Assembly: GCF_958298935.1 (NCBI RefSeq)
Contig: NC_084943.1
Coordinates: forward strand, 10,836,001 to 10,900,000
DNA: 64,000 nucleotides
Reading direction: 5' to 3'
Source: Phragmites australis
Lineage: Eukaryota > Streptophyta > Magnoliopsida > Poales > Poaceae
Shown here: in pieces, positions 44,348 to 56,078 of the stretch
Numbering within the stretch: the stretch's first letter is position 1
Layout: each line of letters begins with the position of its first letter
Notes under the pieces: model-generated
What the model saw: the letters and a program-made list of their open reading frames with translations, nothing else
Told to the model about the DNA's origin: nothing
Databases searched by the model: none
Position numbers and translations under genes: made by a program

Positions 44348-45735
44348 AAGTGGGTCTTCTGCAACAAGCAAGATGAACATAGTGTGGTGGTACGCAACAA
44401 GGCATGACTCATTGTGCAAGGATTTGCATAAGTTGAAGGGTTGAATTTTGGTGAAATATTTGCTCCAGTGGCAAGGATTGAAGCCATTTTGTATCCTCCT
44501 TTCATTTGCTTCACATCATAACAGCTTTATCAAATAGATATGAAGAGTGCATTCTTAAATGGCTTTATCAATGTACTCATTTATGTTGAACAACCCCCCG
44601 GTTTCAAAGATCATAGATATTCTAATCTTATTTATAGGTTGCACAAGGTGCTTTATGGACTCAAGCAAGCCCCAAGAGCTTGGTATGAACACCTATGTGA
44701 CTTCTTTATCAACCAAGGATTCAAGATCAGGAGGGTGGAAACTACATTGTTCATAAAGATCATCGATAATGAGCTTTTCTTGTGTCAAATCTATATTGAT
44801 GATATATAATATTTGGTTCAACTAATAAAGAGTTTTACAAGGTATTTGTTGACATGATATCTATGGAATTCGAGATGTCGATGATTAGAGAGCTCAACTA
44901 CTTCCTTGGATTTCAAATAAAGCAATTGAACGAAGTGACTTTCATCCATCAAGAGAAGTACATGAAGGACATTCTCAAGAAGTCCAAGATGGATGATAGC
45001 AAGCCAATCAAGACTCTCATACCTACAAATGGACATCTTGACATAGATTAAATGGGTAAATTAGTTGACCAAAAGCTTTATTGTTTTATTATTGGGTCAC
45101 TTTACCTTACCGCATCTAGCCCCGATATTATGTGTAGTGTATGCATGTTTGCTCATTTTCAAGCTAACCCTAAGGAGTCGCGTCTTAGTGTGGTTAAGAA
45201 GATCCTTAGATACCTAAAGCATACACCTAGCATAGGCTTGTGGCACCCCAAAGGTGCTAGTTTCTTACTCTTGAGATACTCAGATTCGGACTTCGCCAGA
45301 TGTCGTATGGATTGTAAGAGTATTTCGGGTGGGTGCCACTTGCTAGGGCAGTCCCTAGTTTCATGGTGTTCTAAAAGGAAAAATTATGTGACCTTGTCTA
45401 CCGTGGAAGACAAACATATAGCCGCTAAAGCATGTTGTGCTCAAATCCTCTACATGAAGCAAATCCTGTTAGACTTTGGTGTTCGTCTAGAGAAAGTTCC
45501 ACTCCTTTGTGACAACGAGAGTGCCATAAAACTTGCAAAAAATCCCATTCAACACTCCACACAAAGCACAAGTATATCCATCATCACTTTCTTAGAGATC
45601 ATATGGCTAAAAATAATATCTCTCTTAGTAGTGTAAGGTCGGAAGATCAATTGGCGGATATCTTCACAAAACCTCTAGATGAAGCCACATTTTGTAGATT
45701 GCGAAGCGAGTTCAAACGAGATAGATGCTTCTAAC
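44085..45735 (+). pseudogene. Sirevirus RT and RNase H pseudogene
   Basis: The RT start (DPDWVIAMQEELNNF) is duplicated by a 130-bp tandem repeat. Then come [21 protein letters not shown] and the catalytic YIDD box (CQIYIDDI, ending at 44809). A stop and shift follow, then ELNYFLGFQIKQ, KYMKDILKKS, RYLKHTPSIGLW and RNase H (YSDSDFA, LSTVEDKHIAA, LLCDNESAIKLA). The end near 45720 reads DIFTKPLDEATFCRLRSEF. Stops and at least two frameshifts make it dead. Confidence 0.88.
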
Positions 45736-46335
45736 GTCATGTGATGTCTTGTTACATAGATGCATTCATGATAGGTGCTTACCTAACCTTCTCAAGATAG
45801 TGGTGAACATGGGTTGTGCTTGAGTTGGTGGTCCTCGAGTTTCACTCAAGGCATGTTGTTGGGTTCCCCTTGAAGAAGCTTGAGAGGGAAGTAATATGAC
45901 AAGATAGATTATTTTATGCTATGCATTCACATTTTATATAACTTGTACTCATGTTTAAATTCATGCACTTATTTTGCATTGCATGTGCATTGACGGTAGA
46001 AAGGTCATAAAGGAGGATATCATCCTTTGAGATTGTTGTTCGCTCTCAATGTGGACATACACCTCTATAAGTGTGATTAAAAAGATGTTTGTGCTTAGTA
46101 CATATTGAGTCATGTCCTAGTGAATTTAAAGACTTAATCTTTGAGTTCATAGGCAATATGGCTCATAAATTTCCTTGGAGTTTTCTCCCTCCTTTCTTTA
46201 TGTTTCTTATTGCCTATTTTGAAAAGTATGTATGCTATAGCCTTTTTGGGCAAATATTTGTAAATGAGTGTTTGAGAGGGTAAGGTATTCACTCAAACTG
46301 GTCCAAACATGTGTTTTTGTTATGTGATTTGAAGT
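45736..46335 (+). other. Sirevirus spacer after RNase H
   Basis: The sequence continues in the element's AT-rich style. A 64-codon frame at 46089-46283 has a hydrophobic stretch (FPWSFLPPFFMFLIAYF), but it is short and isolated. No other feature was recognised. Confidence 0.4.
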
Positions 46336-47557
46336 TTGGACTCAGTGACAGATTTTAGTTCAGCAGAAAGTTTTTCTTCTCACTGGATGGTCTGCCGCTC
46401 TTTTCTTTCTTCTCAGCGGATCATCTGGCGCTTGTGTTCAGTATGTTCTATTGTTTCCTTGGAAAAAGGTCTAGCGTATGCTCACAGATCTTCACCAGAC
46501 CTTCCAGTGCTCAAGACAATGGATTCCTCTCAGATGTTTTGGAAAGTAGTCCGGCACATGCAAATTTTCGATCACCGGACCTTTCAGCGTTCAGAAATTA
46601 GTTTTTACTCAGAAAAGGTCTGGCATTCAGTGCAATTTTTAGCGAATAATTCGGCATTTGAAAATTGGTTTTGGCTCAGTTCTGCATGCTCTCTGGAAAT
46701 TTTAGTCATGTGTGTCTCTCAGGCGCTTAGTGGTTTTTCGCAGATCATCCAGCGCTCACATTTTCGTGGATCCCACCTATCATATAAGCTTTTGGGCTCG
46801 GCACCGTACCATCGTTTTGACCTATCGTGCCGCCACCTATGCCTCTCACCAACTCAGACGCTACCGCCCAGCACTCGTCACCGTCCAACCGCTGCTCTAC
46901 GCCACTCCACACTGCATCATCTCATCTCTGCTCCACCCCAACATCACACCGCCTCCACTGTCCTCGCCCAGAGCTGTGCCACCCAAAGCCACCGCTTGTT
47001 CTGTGCCCTAGCTCCACCACCAGTGCCACTGACCACCATTTCTTCCTCACCTTCGGTATCTTCATCATCCTCTCTTCTTCATTGTGAGGTTCTCTCTGGT
47101 TGGTTCCTCAATTTCATGCCCTAGATTCCAATTTCTTGAAAATCAAGCAAATTTGTCCTAAAATTCACTCAAATTTGATCAATTTATTCAATCTAAAGAT
47201 AAATCCTTTGAAACTGATCAATGTCTAGTGTTGCAAACTTGAACCCGTAGCATGTTCATCCAAATTCACATCGAATTGTTGCTTAGGATTCAAATTTGGG
47301 TCAAATTCATTCAAATTTCTTAAACCTGATGCTTTCATGTATGATTTGTTAGATGGGTTGTGAGCACCATGACAAGTGCAAGGCAGAGCCGAAGAAGAAG
47401 AAGACAAAGGCACAAAAGGAATGGGATCGAGCGATAGCTGCTGCAGATGCATCTGAGACTCAGCATGGTAATCAGATTAGAGACAGTTCTCCGCCACGTC
47501 TGTCCACCCGCACTTGTTCTGCCACGGGGTTGGGCTCGACGCCTTCCGACCAGTCAG
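46336..47557 (+). pseudogene. Sirevirus env-like region, first part
   Basis: An open frame at 46336-47124 (262 codons) is Ser/His/Pro rich. Its first two thirds are built on CACCGGA/TCCGGTG-like half-sites, so much of it may be regulatory rather than coding. After a gap, 47353-47557 reads MGCEHHDKCKAEPKKKKTKA then QKEWDRAIAAADASE, a basic and then charged segment recalled from grass Sirevirus env-like proteins. The gap may have been an intron in the ancestor, which is inference. The frame runs straight into the solo LTR insertion. Entry function is not shown for any plant Sirevirus. Confidence 0.5.
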
Positions 47558-50307
47558 TGTAACACCCTAATTTTCAAATTTATCAATATCTTAAAATTTT
47601 CCTAGAAGTAATTAGGGTTTAAACAAATAGAATAGGATAAAACCTATTTTCTAAAACCAAATCCAATTTTGACTTAGGATATATTTTGTTTCAATGCATT
47701 CATGCTGGAAATAGGCATGTGGGTTTATTTGGTTTTTGTTGGCTTTTATTCGGAATTGTTTTGCTTTAGAATAGCAATACAAAAGGAAAATAGAAGTAGA
47801 ATACAAAAGGATAAAGGAAAAACCCAAAACCTAAACCTAACCCAGTCGAACCCTCTCTCCCACCCTCCCCTCTCTCTCTGGCCCAACCCGCCAGCCAGCC
47901 CATCCTTTCCTCCTCTCCTGCCTTTCCCTTTCCGCCTAGGTCGCACCCGAGCCGACCGACTCCCCAGCCCAGCTCGCCTCTAAGTCAGACCGCTCAGCCG
48001 CTTGTCGAACGCACCCTAGCCATTTTCGCCTTCTTCCCCACGCCTGCGCCTTTCGTCTCCAAGTAGGACGCCACCGCCGCCGTGTCTGAGATGAACTCCG
48101 CTGCCGCCTAGAGTCCTAGCGCCCCCTAAAGCCCTTGACCCGCTTATATCCCCGTCCACTCCCTGATCTCATCTCGTCCCAAAATCGTCAAAACACGAGT
48201 CAACTCCAGTGCCGCTTTTCCCAGCCTGAGCCACCCTCGAGCTCCACCGTCGACTACCGAAGTTCAACCCACCGTCACCTTGGTTCCCCGACTACTAGAG
48301 AACCTTCCTCGTTGAGCTCCTGAACTCCTCCGCCGACTCGTTTATCGCTGACCCTCTTCCCGAGCCTCATCAACCATGGTAATCCCTCAACTGAGTTCCC
48401 CGTGTCCTTCTCTCCATGACCTGCCACTCGCCATCGCGTCTCGTGACCAGCGACGAGGTTCCGGCGAATCTCCGGCATGTGCACCATCGTGTCCCGCTTG
48501 GTTGCCGCCGGCCTGATCTCCTTCGGTTGCCCAACCTCCCTCAGCCATCCATTTAAGATCGCATGGCCATGATTAGATCAAGCAGATACCCCTTTGCCGG
48601 CCAGTAAGAAGTCGCCATGTCTCTCCCTTAATCCCAGTCAGCAGCTTTGCATCGTCAGCATGCCATGTGTCAGCCACCTCAGCGCCACATCAGCAGTAGC
48701 GATGGCGTGTCAGCCCAATCAGCGCTTGCGTAGTTAAATAGGATTTCTAGTATAAAAATAATTCTGATAATCCTAATAATTAATGTAGTTTTGCAAAAAG
48801 CCCCTGTTTAGTAAAAGCCTCATAACTTTTTCATTGTAGCTCTGTTTTAAGCGATTCTTGTGTCGTTAGATTCGTTTTTCAAAGCTCTATCTTTCTAGAT
48901 AGGTTTTATCTTATTGTTATTTAGTTTTAGTATTGTTATTAGTATGTTTTATTTGTGTGCTTTGCCGGTAATTGTGTGATTAGACAACGTCCCAGATCAG
49001 TTTGAGGAATGTCAAGACATAGAGTACACTGAGTAGCTGCAAAGAGAAGGCAAGTGTCCTTGATCATCTTGAACCTATGTGTTAAATGTTTTGTTTTACA
49101 AAATTGCATGCAATGTCTATCAACTTGATAGGTAGTCACCTATATTAGGGTTTACTTAGTTCTTCCTTTAGATTCCTTGAAGCCTAAGTAATAGTTTATA
49201 TGAGTCTCTTGGGTAGAATTGCTTAGCCATGCTTTTGGAATGTTGGGGAAGTGTCATATACATGTTTAGTGGACATATGAAATGATGATGATGAACTTAT
49301 TTAGTAACATGGAACCCTAGGACTTGGGCAAGGAGTTTGTTTGATAATAGTGGTTCATGTGGTAGGCTTGTGGATACGTTCCAAGAAAAGGTGTCAGGTT
49401 TTGTTGGTTATTTCCCTGTTGGATAGTCTTCTCCCAAGTGTCACATATAAGGGCTGGTTCGTGGAGTGACAACCCAAGAAATACCATACCATACACGAGG
49501 CAGATATAGGTAAGGCCTAGCATATCGATTAGATACCTGGCTGGCATTCGTTGGAGTATCAGGACATAATTGATGGGTCATGCTTCGTAGTGATTCTCCT
49601 AGCGGCACACCACTAGCATGTGTTAAGTGTCTTGCAAACACGGCAAACTCGTGGCTAAAAGTTGGACAACCTCTGTAAAATGTAAAACTGTTATAACAGT
49701 CATGCCCACAGTTATGGGAGATTTGGATCCTCATATGATTAGTTGGTCTTGGTAATGGTTTGGCTATAGTTTGGTTATACGGGTGATGGTTGCATGGTTA
49801 TGGTTTGTAAGGTGGTTAGCATTAGGTAATGTCTAGTTGTTGGGTTGTTGGGTTATATTCACTTAATAACTACTTAATACTTTTGAATTACACTACTATT
49901 TTCTTTACTCGCATTTATGCAAATATACCAAGTGTTAGCCATGTACTCGCATTTCCCACACTTGCTGAGTACTCCATGTGCTCGCCATGCTATCTCCCAC
50001 AATACATATCTTGCTCAGTGGAAGACTTTGAAGACTTTCAAGATGACAACTTAGTGTACTAGGAGCATGTCTTCCGGTCGATGCCTGTGGAGTTGCTTGA
50101 TCGCCAATGCTTCTATTCTACTGCCATCGTTTAGTTGCTGTCATTTAACTAATAGGTTGTTTAGGTGAAGTATTTAATGTAAGAGTTAAATGGTTGTAAG
50201 TTAAAAGTATTGCTTTTGTTACTTCACCTGTGATGTCCTTATTTTGTTGAACTTCCTGGGTACACATAAGCCACACTTGGTTTTGTCCGTTAAAACTGGG
50301 TGTGACA
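47558..50307 (+). repeat. gypsy solo LTR, 2750 bp, with GTCAG TSD
   Basis: Ends are TGTAACACCC and GGGTGTGACA, inverted at the tips. Five-base flanks are identical: GTCAG at 47553-47557 and 50308-50312. The text resembles the Tekay-like LTR class, with a CT-rich GC-rich block at 47850-48560 and an AT-rich rest. No internal region remains, so it is a solo LTR from recombination. Short frames inside are not genes. Confidence 0.95.
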
Positions 50308-50312
50308 GTCAG

Positions 50313-52290
50313 GTAGCCGTAAGAGGGCTCGTCAGGAGCCAAAGACAGAGGAGGAGGAGCAACCTCAGGAGGAGTAGCGATAGTCAGAGCAGCCTCCAGC
50401 ACAGGGTGAGATCAGTTTGCGTGACTTGATGTCCTTCAAGTGACCAAAGATCAAGATGCTGAGGTTTGTGCCAGATGGAGAGTGGTTTACTCCGCAGAGA
50501 GATGAGGGGGTAAATTCTAGGTTCTGGACCATTCTGCAGGAGAGCTTTCATGCATCTTACTTGGGTAAGAACGTCAGTCTGAGCGAGTACAAGACACTCA
50601 ACTGGCATTACATGCAGTTGGCTGCAGGAGGAGTTAACATGAGACAGTACTTTTATGTCTTCCCTGGATTATCAACTCTGCTCACGGATGTGGACATATA
50701 TGTTGAGGAGTAGCTTAGAGTTTTCTATGCCACAGTTTGGATCTCATAGGAGAGGGACTACATTCAATTTATGTTTTAGGAGAGCAGTTCAGACTCTACA
50801 AGACAAACATCTTGTCAGAACTAGGGGTTCAGGCGAGTGCCAGGTACCTTCACTAGGTTGTTCACCTAGACGCTGCACCCCCATGTTGTGCTCTTCTTGG
50901 AGGCATCTTTCCGAAAGATGATGAGATCTGGCCTTTGTTGAGACAACCCTTCATCCTAGGTTCACCTTGTTTGCCAGACATGCTCCCACCTGAGGCGAAG
51001 ACTATTCATATGGCCATGAGACAGTGTTTGTTACCTAGGATTGGTTATGCAATGTCAATCACTAGTTCAAAGCAGTGGCTGATCCTCTCCATCCTCACTC
51101 ACCAGCAGTTTGACATAGTAGGTTTGATCCTATGTGAGATGGAGGATGTGATAGCTGACAAGGTGACTATGTTTTGGTAGCAATCGTCTGCACACTTCAT
51201 ATCATACATTCTTGCTCACTCAATCAGGTACCCTGAGTTCCTCTAGACCTATAAGCAGTCTCCCACTCACTTCGGACAGTATTCACCTATTGCACCTTCA
51301 AACAGATGTCGTGGTCAGCGTGCCATGTTTCAGATTTAGAAGCAAATTCTAGTTGACGAGCGAGAGAGAGCAGCTGCTATGACCAGGCCCTAGCTGATGA
51401 CAAGGTAGAGTTACCTCATGCCATCTTTGACATTGACAGCAACTCAGACTCAGATAACGTGGAGTACTTCCCGCTAGTCGCCAGGTCTCACGGCTCCAAG
51501 GCAGGAGGATCTTCTTAGGTAGTACCACAGCTTTCAATACCTAAGACGACACCTCCAGTAGCTCCTGCTACACCACCTTCAGAGTTGACCATCATACTTC
51601 AACAATTGCATTAGGAGCAGGCCATTCAAGTTCAGACCCTTGCCATTTAGGCCAAGACGTAGAGACGTCATGAGGAGGCTCAAGCAAAACTTCAGACATA
51701 TCTTGCGCATCAGCAGGAGTAGTAGATGGCGCTCATGCAGTCTATGCAGTAGCAACAATAGACTATGTTTGCAGCTCTTCAGTCCTACAAAGTGAACAAT
51801 GACAGGATGTTCACTTTCATCTCTGGTTGTTTAGGATCTTTATTCCAGTCTACAGGCCTTTAGCTGCCAGCTGCATCTCTAGCAGCCCCAAGTCCTCTCC
51901 TAGGCAGTGTCAGCAGTCTTTTGGGTACTCCGGTGTCAGGCTTCCCGTTCTCAGCACTCTTCTCCACCAGAGTCTTTTCTCAGCCTGTTGGGACTTCTCA
52001 GAGGCCAGTGTTTACTCTATTGATGACACCTTTGATCACTGGACCTCTCAGCTTTGAGGACTCTCCACAGCTGATAGTCCCTGCTTAGCAGCAATCAGTC
52101 AGGCCACCTCCAGCAGTTGCACAGCTAGCGTTGACGAGACAGACTCTACTCTTTGGGTAGTGCAGAGTCAGAGCGACCAGGAAGTAGCCACCCAAGGTCA
52201 TAGTCCTTCTAGCTCTGATTCCTTCTCTAGATCACAGTTTGAGATCCGCCCTTCGTCACTAGCTCATTCATCTTCTCCAGCCCTGGATGT
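50313..52290 (+). pseudogene. Sirevirus env-like region, second part
   Basis: It continues the frame of the first part across the empty site (basic, then Glu-rich), then meets a stop near 50375. 50456-50713 reads LRFVPDGEWFTPQRDEGVNS and NWHYMQLAAGGVNMRQYFYV, a protein-like block recalled from plant Sirevirus env-like proteins. 50935-51180 continues it (MLPPEAKTIHMAMRQCLLPR). Beyond that, Gln/Pro-rich text with many stops reaches about 52290. There is no clear signal peptide or fusion peptide. The lesions make it non-functional. Confidence 0.55.
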
Positions 52291-52309
52291 CTAATTGTCT
52301 CCTTTTGGT

Positions 52310-52665
52310 GCTTAGATGCCAAAGGGGGATATAATCTAGTGATAGGGGGAGACCGTGTTAGGGGAGTCTTAGTTTCAGGGAGATCTTGGGTAGTTAGGTT
52401 TGGATTGTTGGATCTTATTGGATTTTGATGTAATGACAGGATATTTGGCTCTCTCTTTATGTGTTTCTTTTGTCATCACATTGTGTTTCCTTTTGTGCTC
52501 AGTTTATTTCATATTCAACTAGCATGATAGGTTGTTCTAGTGCTAGGCTAGGCTTTCTCTTCCTTTATTTTTCTATGCCGTTAATTGCATAGTGTGATAG
52601 GGTGTACTTCAATTCATCTTTATCTTATTATTTGTGTTGTCATCAATCACCAAAAACAGGGAGAT
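52310..52665 (+). other. Sirevirus terminal spacer and polypurine tracts
   Basis: G-rich tracts CCAAAGGGGGATATAATC (about 52320) and ATAGGGGGAGACC (about 52343) precede the terminal GTTGTCATCAATCACC and AAAAACAGGGAGAT at 52652-52665. The last is directly before the LTR and is the likely main polypurine tract. Confidence 0.75.
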
Positions 52666-53947
52666 TGTAGCATCTAGGTCCCTAGGTAAGTGGTAAGTGT
52701 TTTGGTGATTAATAATAATCGTATCATTGTGACTAACAAGTTTGTTTTGAAGGTATAAAAAATTTAGTTCACAATGAAGATAGCGTATTCTTGGTCCCTA
52801 AAGCGTTTCTATAGATGATCAAATGACATGAGCATCATGAACGATTTTCTAGTTCTAAGTGTCACAAGAAGATGAAGGACACTTAGAGTAGTATATGTTC
52901 TATTTTATAATCTTTTGACCGTACTATAAAGAGGGTCTAAGAGTAGTAGTTTAACCTAGGTGAGTTTAGACATGGTTGATGCACACTTGTAAAATTCTAG
53001 CACTAGGCAGCTCAGAGAAAACCATGGATGAGTTGTCGAGAAGTTAGAACTCAAGATGGTTGAATTGGACGAGTTCAGCTAAATTTGCATACACTGGATG
53101 GTCCGACGATTAGCAGATTGAACACATCGGAGTGTTTTGACAAAGAAGGGCAATTTCAAGTCAACACACCGGATGGTCCAGCGTTAAGGATAAAGATGCT
53201 AGAGCATTTTCAGGAGATGTGAAATTTCTCAAGAAGATAAAGTACAACACGCCGGACGGTCCAGTGTAATATCAATGGCTTCACCGTAGTAATTTTTGCA
53301 GAGAGGGTTTCATCGTCTAGTTTTCATGGTTGAACCCACCAGATGGTCCGACGTGTGAAACAGAGACTTCGCCAAAGCATTTCAGAGCAGTAACAGCTTT
53401 TGACAGCTGACATTGGTAGTGTTTGAAAAAGGTACACACCGGATGGTTCGGCGTGTGTGAGCCGGTGCACGCCGGACCTTCTAGCATTCACAGAAAGTGT
53501 GGGTGTTTAGGCAACGGCTAGATTTGGAACTCTAGCCTATATCTACCCTCTCACTCGATCTCACTTCAATCTCTTATAGCCTAGAAGAGCTCATACACTA
53601 TGTGTGTCATCAAGAAGAAAGAGAAAGCACTAGAGTGATTTGCAAAGTCCCTAATTGAAGATTAAGGACATCATTAGTGCTTAGAGAATAGCAAGTGTGC
53701 ATCTAGCTTAAGTTTAGGCTTGATCTTGGTCAAGTGAAGCTATTGGCTTGTTACTCTTGGTGGTTGGCAACACCTAGCCAGTCTTTGGTGATGTGTCTCG
53801 TTGAGCTCTTGGGGTTCTTTTGGAAGCCTCGAGAAGAGTGATGTACTTGTTTTGATACCCGCCAATCTGGAGATGGAGAAGTGGCAATCATAAGGGAGTA
53901 CTTGAGTCTTGGTGACTCAAAGGGGAGCAATATTCTTGGTGGATGCT
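52666..53947 (+). repeat. Sirevirus 3' LTR, truncated
   Basis: It starts TGTAGCATCTAGG and has repeated ACACCGGATGGTCC-like sites at 53090-53490. The text ends at CTTGGTGGATGCT, where a gypsy LTR starts. Compared with the solo LTR at 12396, the last 300 or so bases are missing. Confidence 0.8.
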
Positions 53948-54397
53948 TGTAAAACCTATCCAAATTACACTCGGTTTAATCCACAATTAAGTCGATTAAA
54001 ATGGTGGTAATTCCGGTAGTCTCGATATATACTCAACAAAGGCAAAGATCACAGCATATACTGTTTACAACATAGTTTTATCATAAGATACGAATAGAGT
54101 ACAAAAGTTTTAACATTTTTTACATACCATGTTCTGAGTTCCTGTTTCTACTTAAATCAGAGTTTTCATATGCAACAGAAAGATATTGATAAAACAAAAG
54201 ACTAGTGGCACCATTGCCCATAAGGCACCACCGGGACTACCTCAAACATTCGATCTCTACACCTGGCCATCTCCAGCATCAGCGGGATAAAAGTACTCGT
54301 AAATGAGTTCATCGTTACCAGCATCAACTTAAGGACAGCACTCCGAGTACTAAGGTACTCACAAGATTTACACAATATAGGTATATACTATCCTGAC
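53948..54397 (-). repeat. gypsy LTR, left part (minus orientation)
   Basis: It begins TGTAAAACC and carries the GAGTAC ... GTACTC-ACAAG block seen in the Tekay-like LTR at 7640-7680, so the element is on the minus strand. It is interrupted at 54397 by the CRM-type element and resumes at 61310. Confidence 0.7.
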
Positions 54398-55066
54398 TGA
54401 TGAGGACATCGACACCTATATATCAGCCCAGACGCCATCCACTCCAGCCCAGGTGCCATCTCCATCAGCCCAAGTCCCCACGCCATCTCCATCAATCCAG
54501 GCGCCACCAGCTAGGCCAATGACTCGGGCCCGTGCACGAGAATTAAAGATTGTTTTGGTGCTGAAGAATGAAGGCCCAGAAGCTCAGTTTGACCAACAGA
54601 AGGCCTAAAGACTGATGTGGACCAACTTGGGCCAATCTGGCCAAGGCGGCCCAAAGGAGGGCGCCCCTAGGGGTGCGTGCCTCTCCCTCTCCTAGCCGGC
54701 CCTAGGGGCTGCGCCCCCTCTTTTCCACCCTATAAAACCAGGGGCTGCGCCCCCTATTTTACTTGAGTTTTGTTTAATTGATAGCCTAGCTACAATCCAT
54801 CCTTCGACGTGAATTCAGAACTCCACCTTCGTGCAATACATCAGATTGCTCGCCTCTAATTCTTGCTCGTTCTTCGATTGCTTGCAAGAATTGATCCTCG
54901 TGATCAGGTTGATCTTGTTTACCGCAAGGTTAATATCCATCGGAAGTTGGTTCAGTGATTGCATTGGCGCTTCGGGCTTGCTCGTCGTAGTCGGATCGTG
55001 AGGGTCGACGTCCACTAATCGAAATTATCATCACTCGCCGAAAGATCGGGCACTCTACACCTATCA
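54398..55066 (+). repeat. 5' LTR of the CRM-type element
   Basis: TGATGAGGACATCG to CACCTATCA. The first 211 bases are a silent copy of the pol C-terminus. A TATA box is at 54731. Confidence 0.97.
54731..54737 (+). promoter_or_regulatory. TATA box of the CRM-type 5' LTR
   Basis: CCACCCTATAAAACCAGGGG, with GC-rich flanks carrying GGGGCTGCGCCCC on both sides. The matching site in the 3' LTR is at 60974. It is the likely start region for the genomic RNA. Confidence 0.75.
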
Positions 55067-55068
55067 AG

Positions 55069-55078
55069 TGGTATCAGA
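55069..55078 (+). other. primer binding site of the CRM-type element
   Basis: TGGTATCAGA starts two bases after the LTR. The first ten bases match the Met-tRNA primer site, then it diverges (TTCC). Confidence 0.8.
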
Positions 55079-56078
55079 TTCCAGGTTTTCTCGGTGAGTT
55101 TATCGTGTGTTTTTCGTTCATCCTAGTCCACATAAACCAAAAAAAAAAAAAATTAGGTTAGATCTTTGTCCCAGCACCCTTTGCGCCTTGCACTTTCTTT
55201 CAATAATCTGCATTGTTGAGTTTTTTTTTGTGCTTACGCGTTCAATTGTTGCTGGTTACTCGTGTCTTTCTCTCCATCTGTTCTAGCCGCCCCAATCTTC
55301 CCTGCCGTGTGTGCCACGGTCTCTTGACGCGCGCAAGAGTCCAGCTCGTTTTGGCTACCGCGCGCGAGAGTCCTGTTCGGTTCCGTTTGCCGCGCCACGC
55401 GATCCGGCCGTTTCCTACCCGGTCGCGCCGCGTCCTTTGCTCGTCCAGATCCGCCGCGACAAGCACAAACCAGCTCAAATTTTGACCCTACTCTAGAGAG
55501 AGAGAGAGAGAGAGTCTACAAAAAAAAAAGTGTGTGTCATCAATTGCTCTTTTGAGGTCTCTTTGTTCATATATTCAGATTTTACGTTCCCCTGAAGAAG
55601 AAAAAAAAAAGAAAAAGAAAAAGGGGTTGTTTATCTTGACCGATTACCACTCCGTTTTGCTCGTTGGTTTGTTGGAAAGATCGCACTCGCCTTGGTTTCA
55701 GGCGCGTCTGGCAATCGGCCATCAGTTTTCCACCGGCGGTTCCTACACCTTTTACTAGCCTTTCGCACTTGTGCCGGCAGCATCTGTTCGTGTTTAGCAC
55801 TATTATTCAACTTTGCAGTTATTGTTTGAATTGTGCTAACCCTTGGATTGAGTGCAGCCTCCTAGCTCCACAAATTTTCTACTACGAGCAGGTTTTTGTT
55901 TCACCACGCAATCGCTCCTCCAATCTTCCACCGGTTTTACCTGTGGTTGCAGTTCACGCTTGCGTGCTTGATAAGAATGGGTAAGAGTTGATAACAGCTT
56001 TCTGATTGAGCTTTTTCATCCATTACTCACCTCTCGTCGTAGGATCTTTTTTTTGTGGTTGTTTTTGTTGGTGTTTCG
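55079..56078 (+). other. leader of the CRM-type element
   Basis: About 1 kb without a gene. It contains a poly-A run (55139-55152), a (GA)n run (about 55495-55512) and an A/G-rich run (about 55593-55624). A GTAAGA...TCGTAG stretch (55981-56042) looks like a very short intron just before gag. Short frames here are not convincing. Confidence 0.6.

Larger units (their letters stand above)
44069..53947 (+). mobile_element. plus-strand Sirevirus with env-like region, 5'-truncated
   Basis: RT and RNase H (44085-45735), a 3' spacer, an env-like region (46336-52290) split by a gypsy solo LTR (47558-50307), polypurine tracts and a 3' LTR (52666-53947, itself cut by the next element). Gag, protease and integrase are missing on the left. 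An env-like region between pol and the 3' LTR is known in the Sirevirus genus. Confidence 0.82.

Noticed and set aside
47702..48487. Pro/Ser-rich frames as an exon of a plant gene
   Set aside because: They lie wholly inside a solo LTR with proven ends and TSD.
54398..54608. Coding exon at the left of the CRM-type element
   Set aside because: It is the 5' LTR copy of the pol C-terminus, upstream of the promoter, and not expressed as such.
55213..55984. Frames in the CRM-type leader as an upstream gene
   Set aside because: They are short, Ser/Arg-rich and overlap in both strands. The region carries poly-A and GA runs and fits an untranslated leader.
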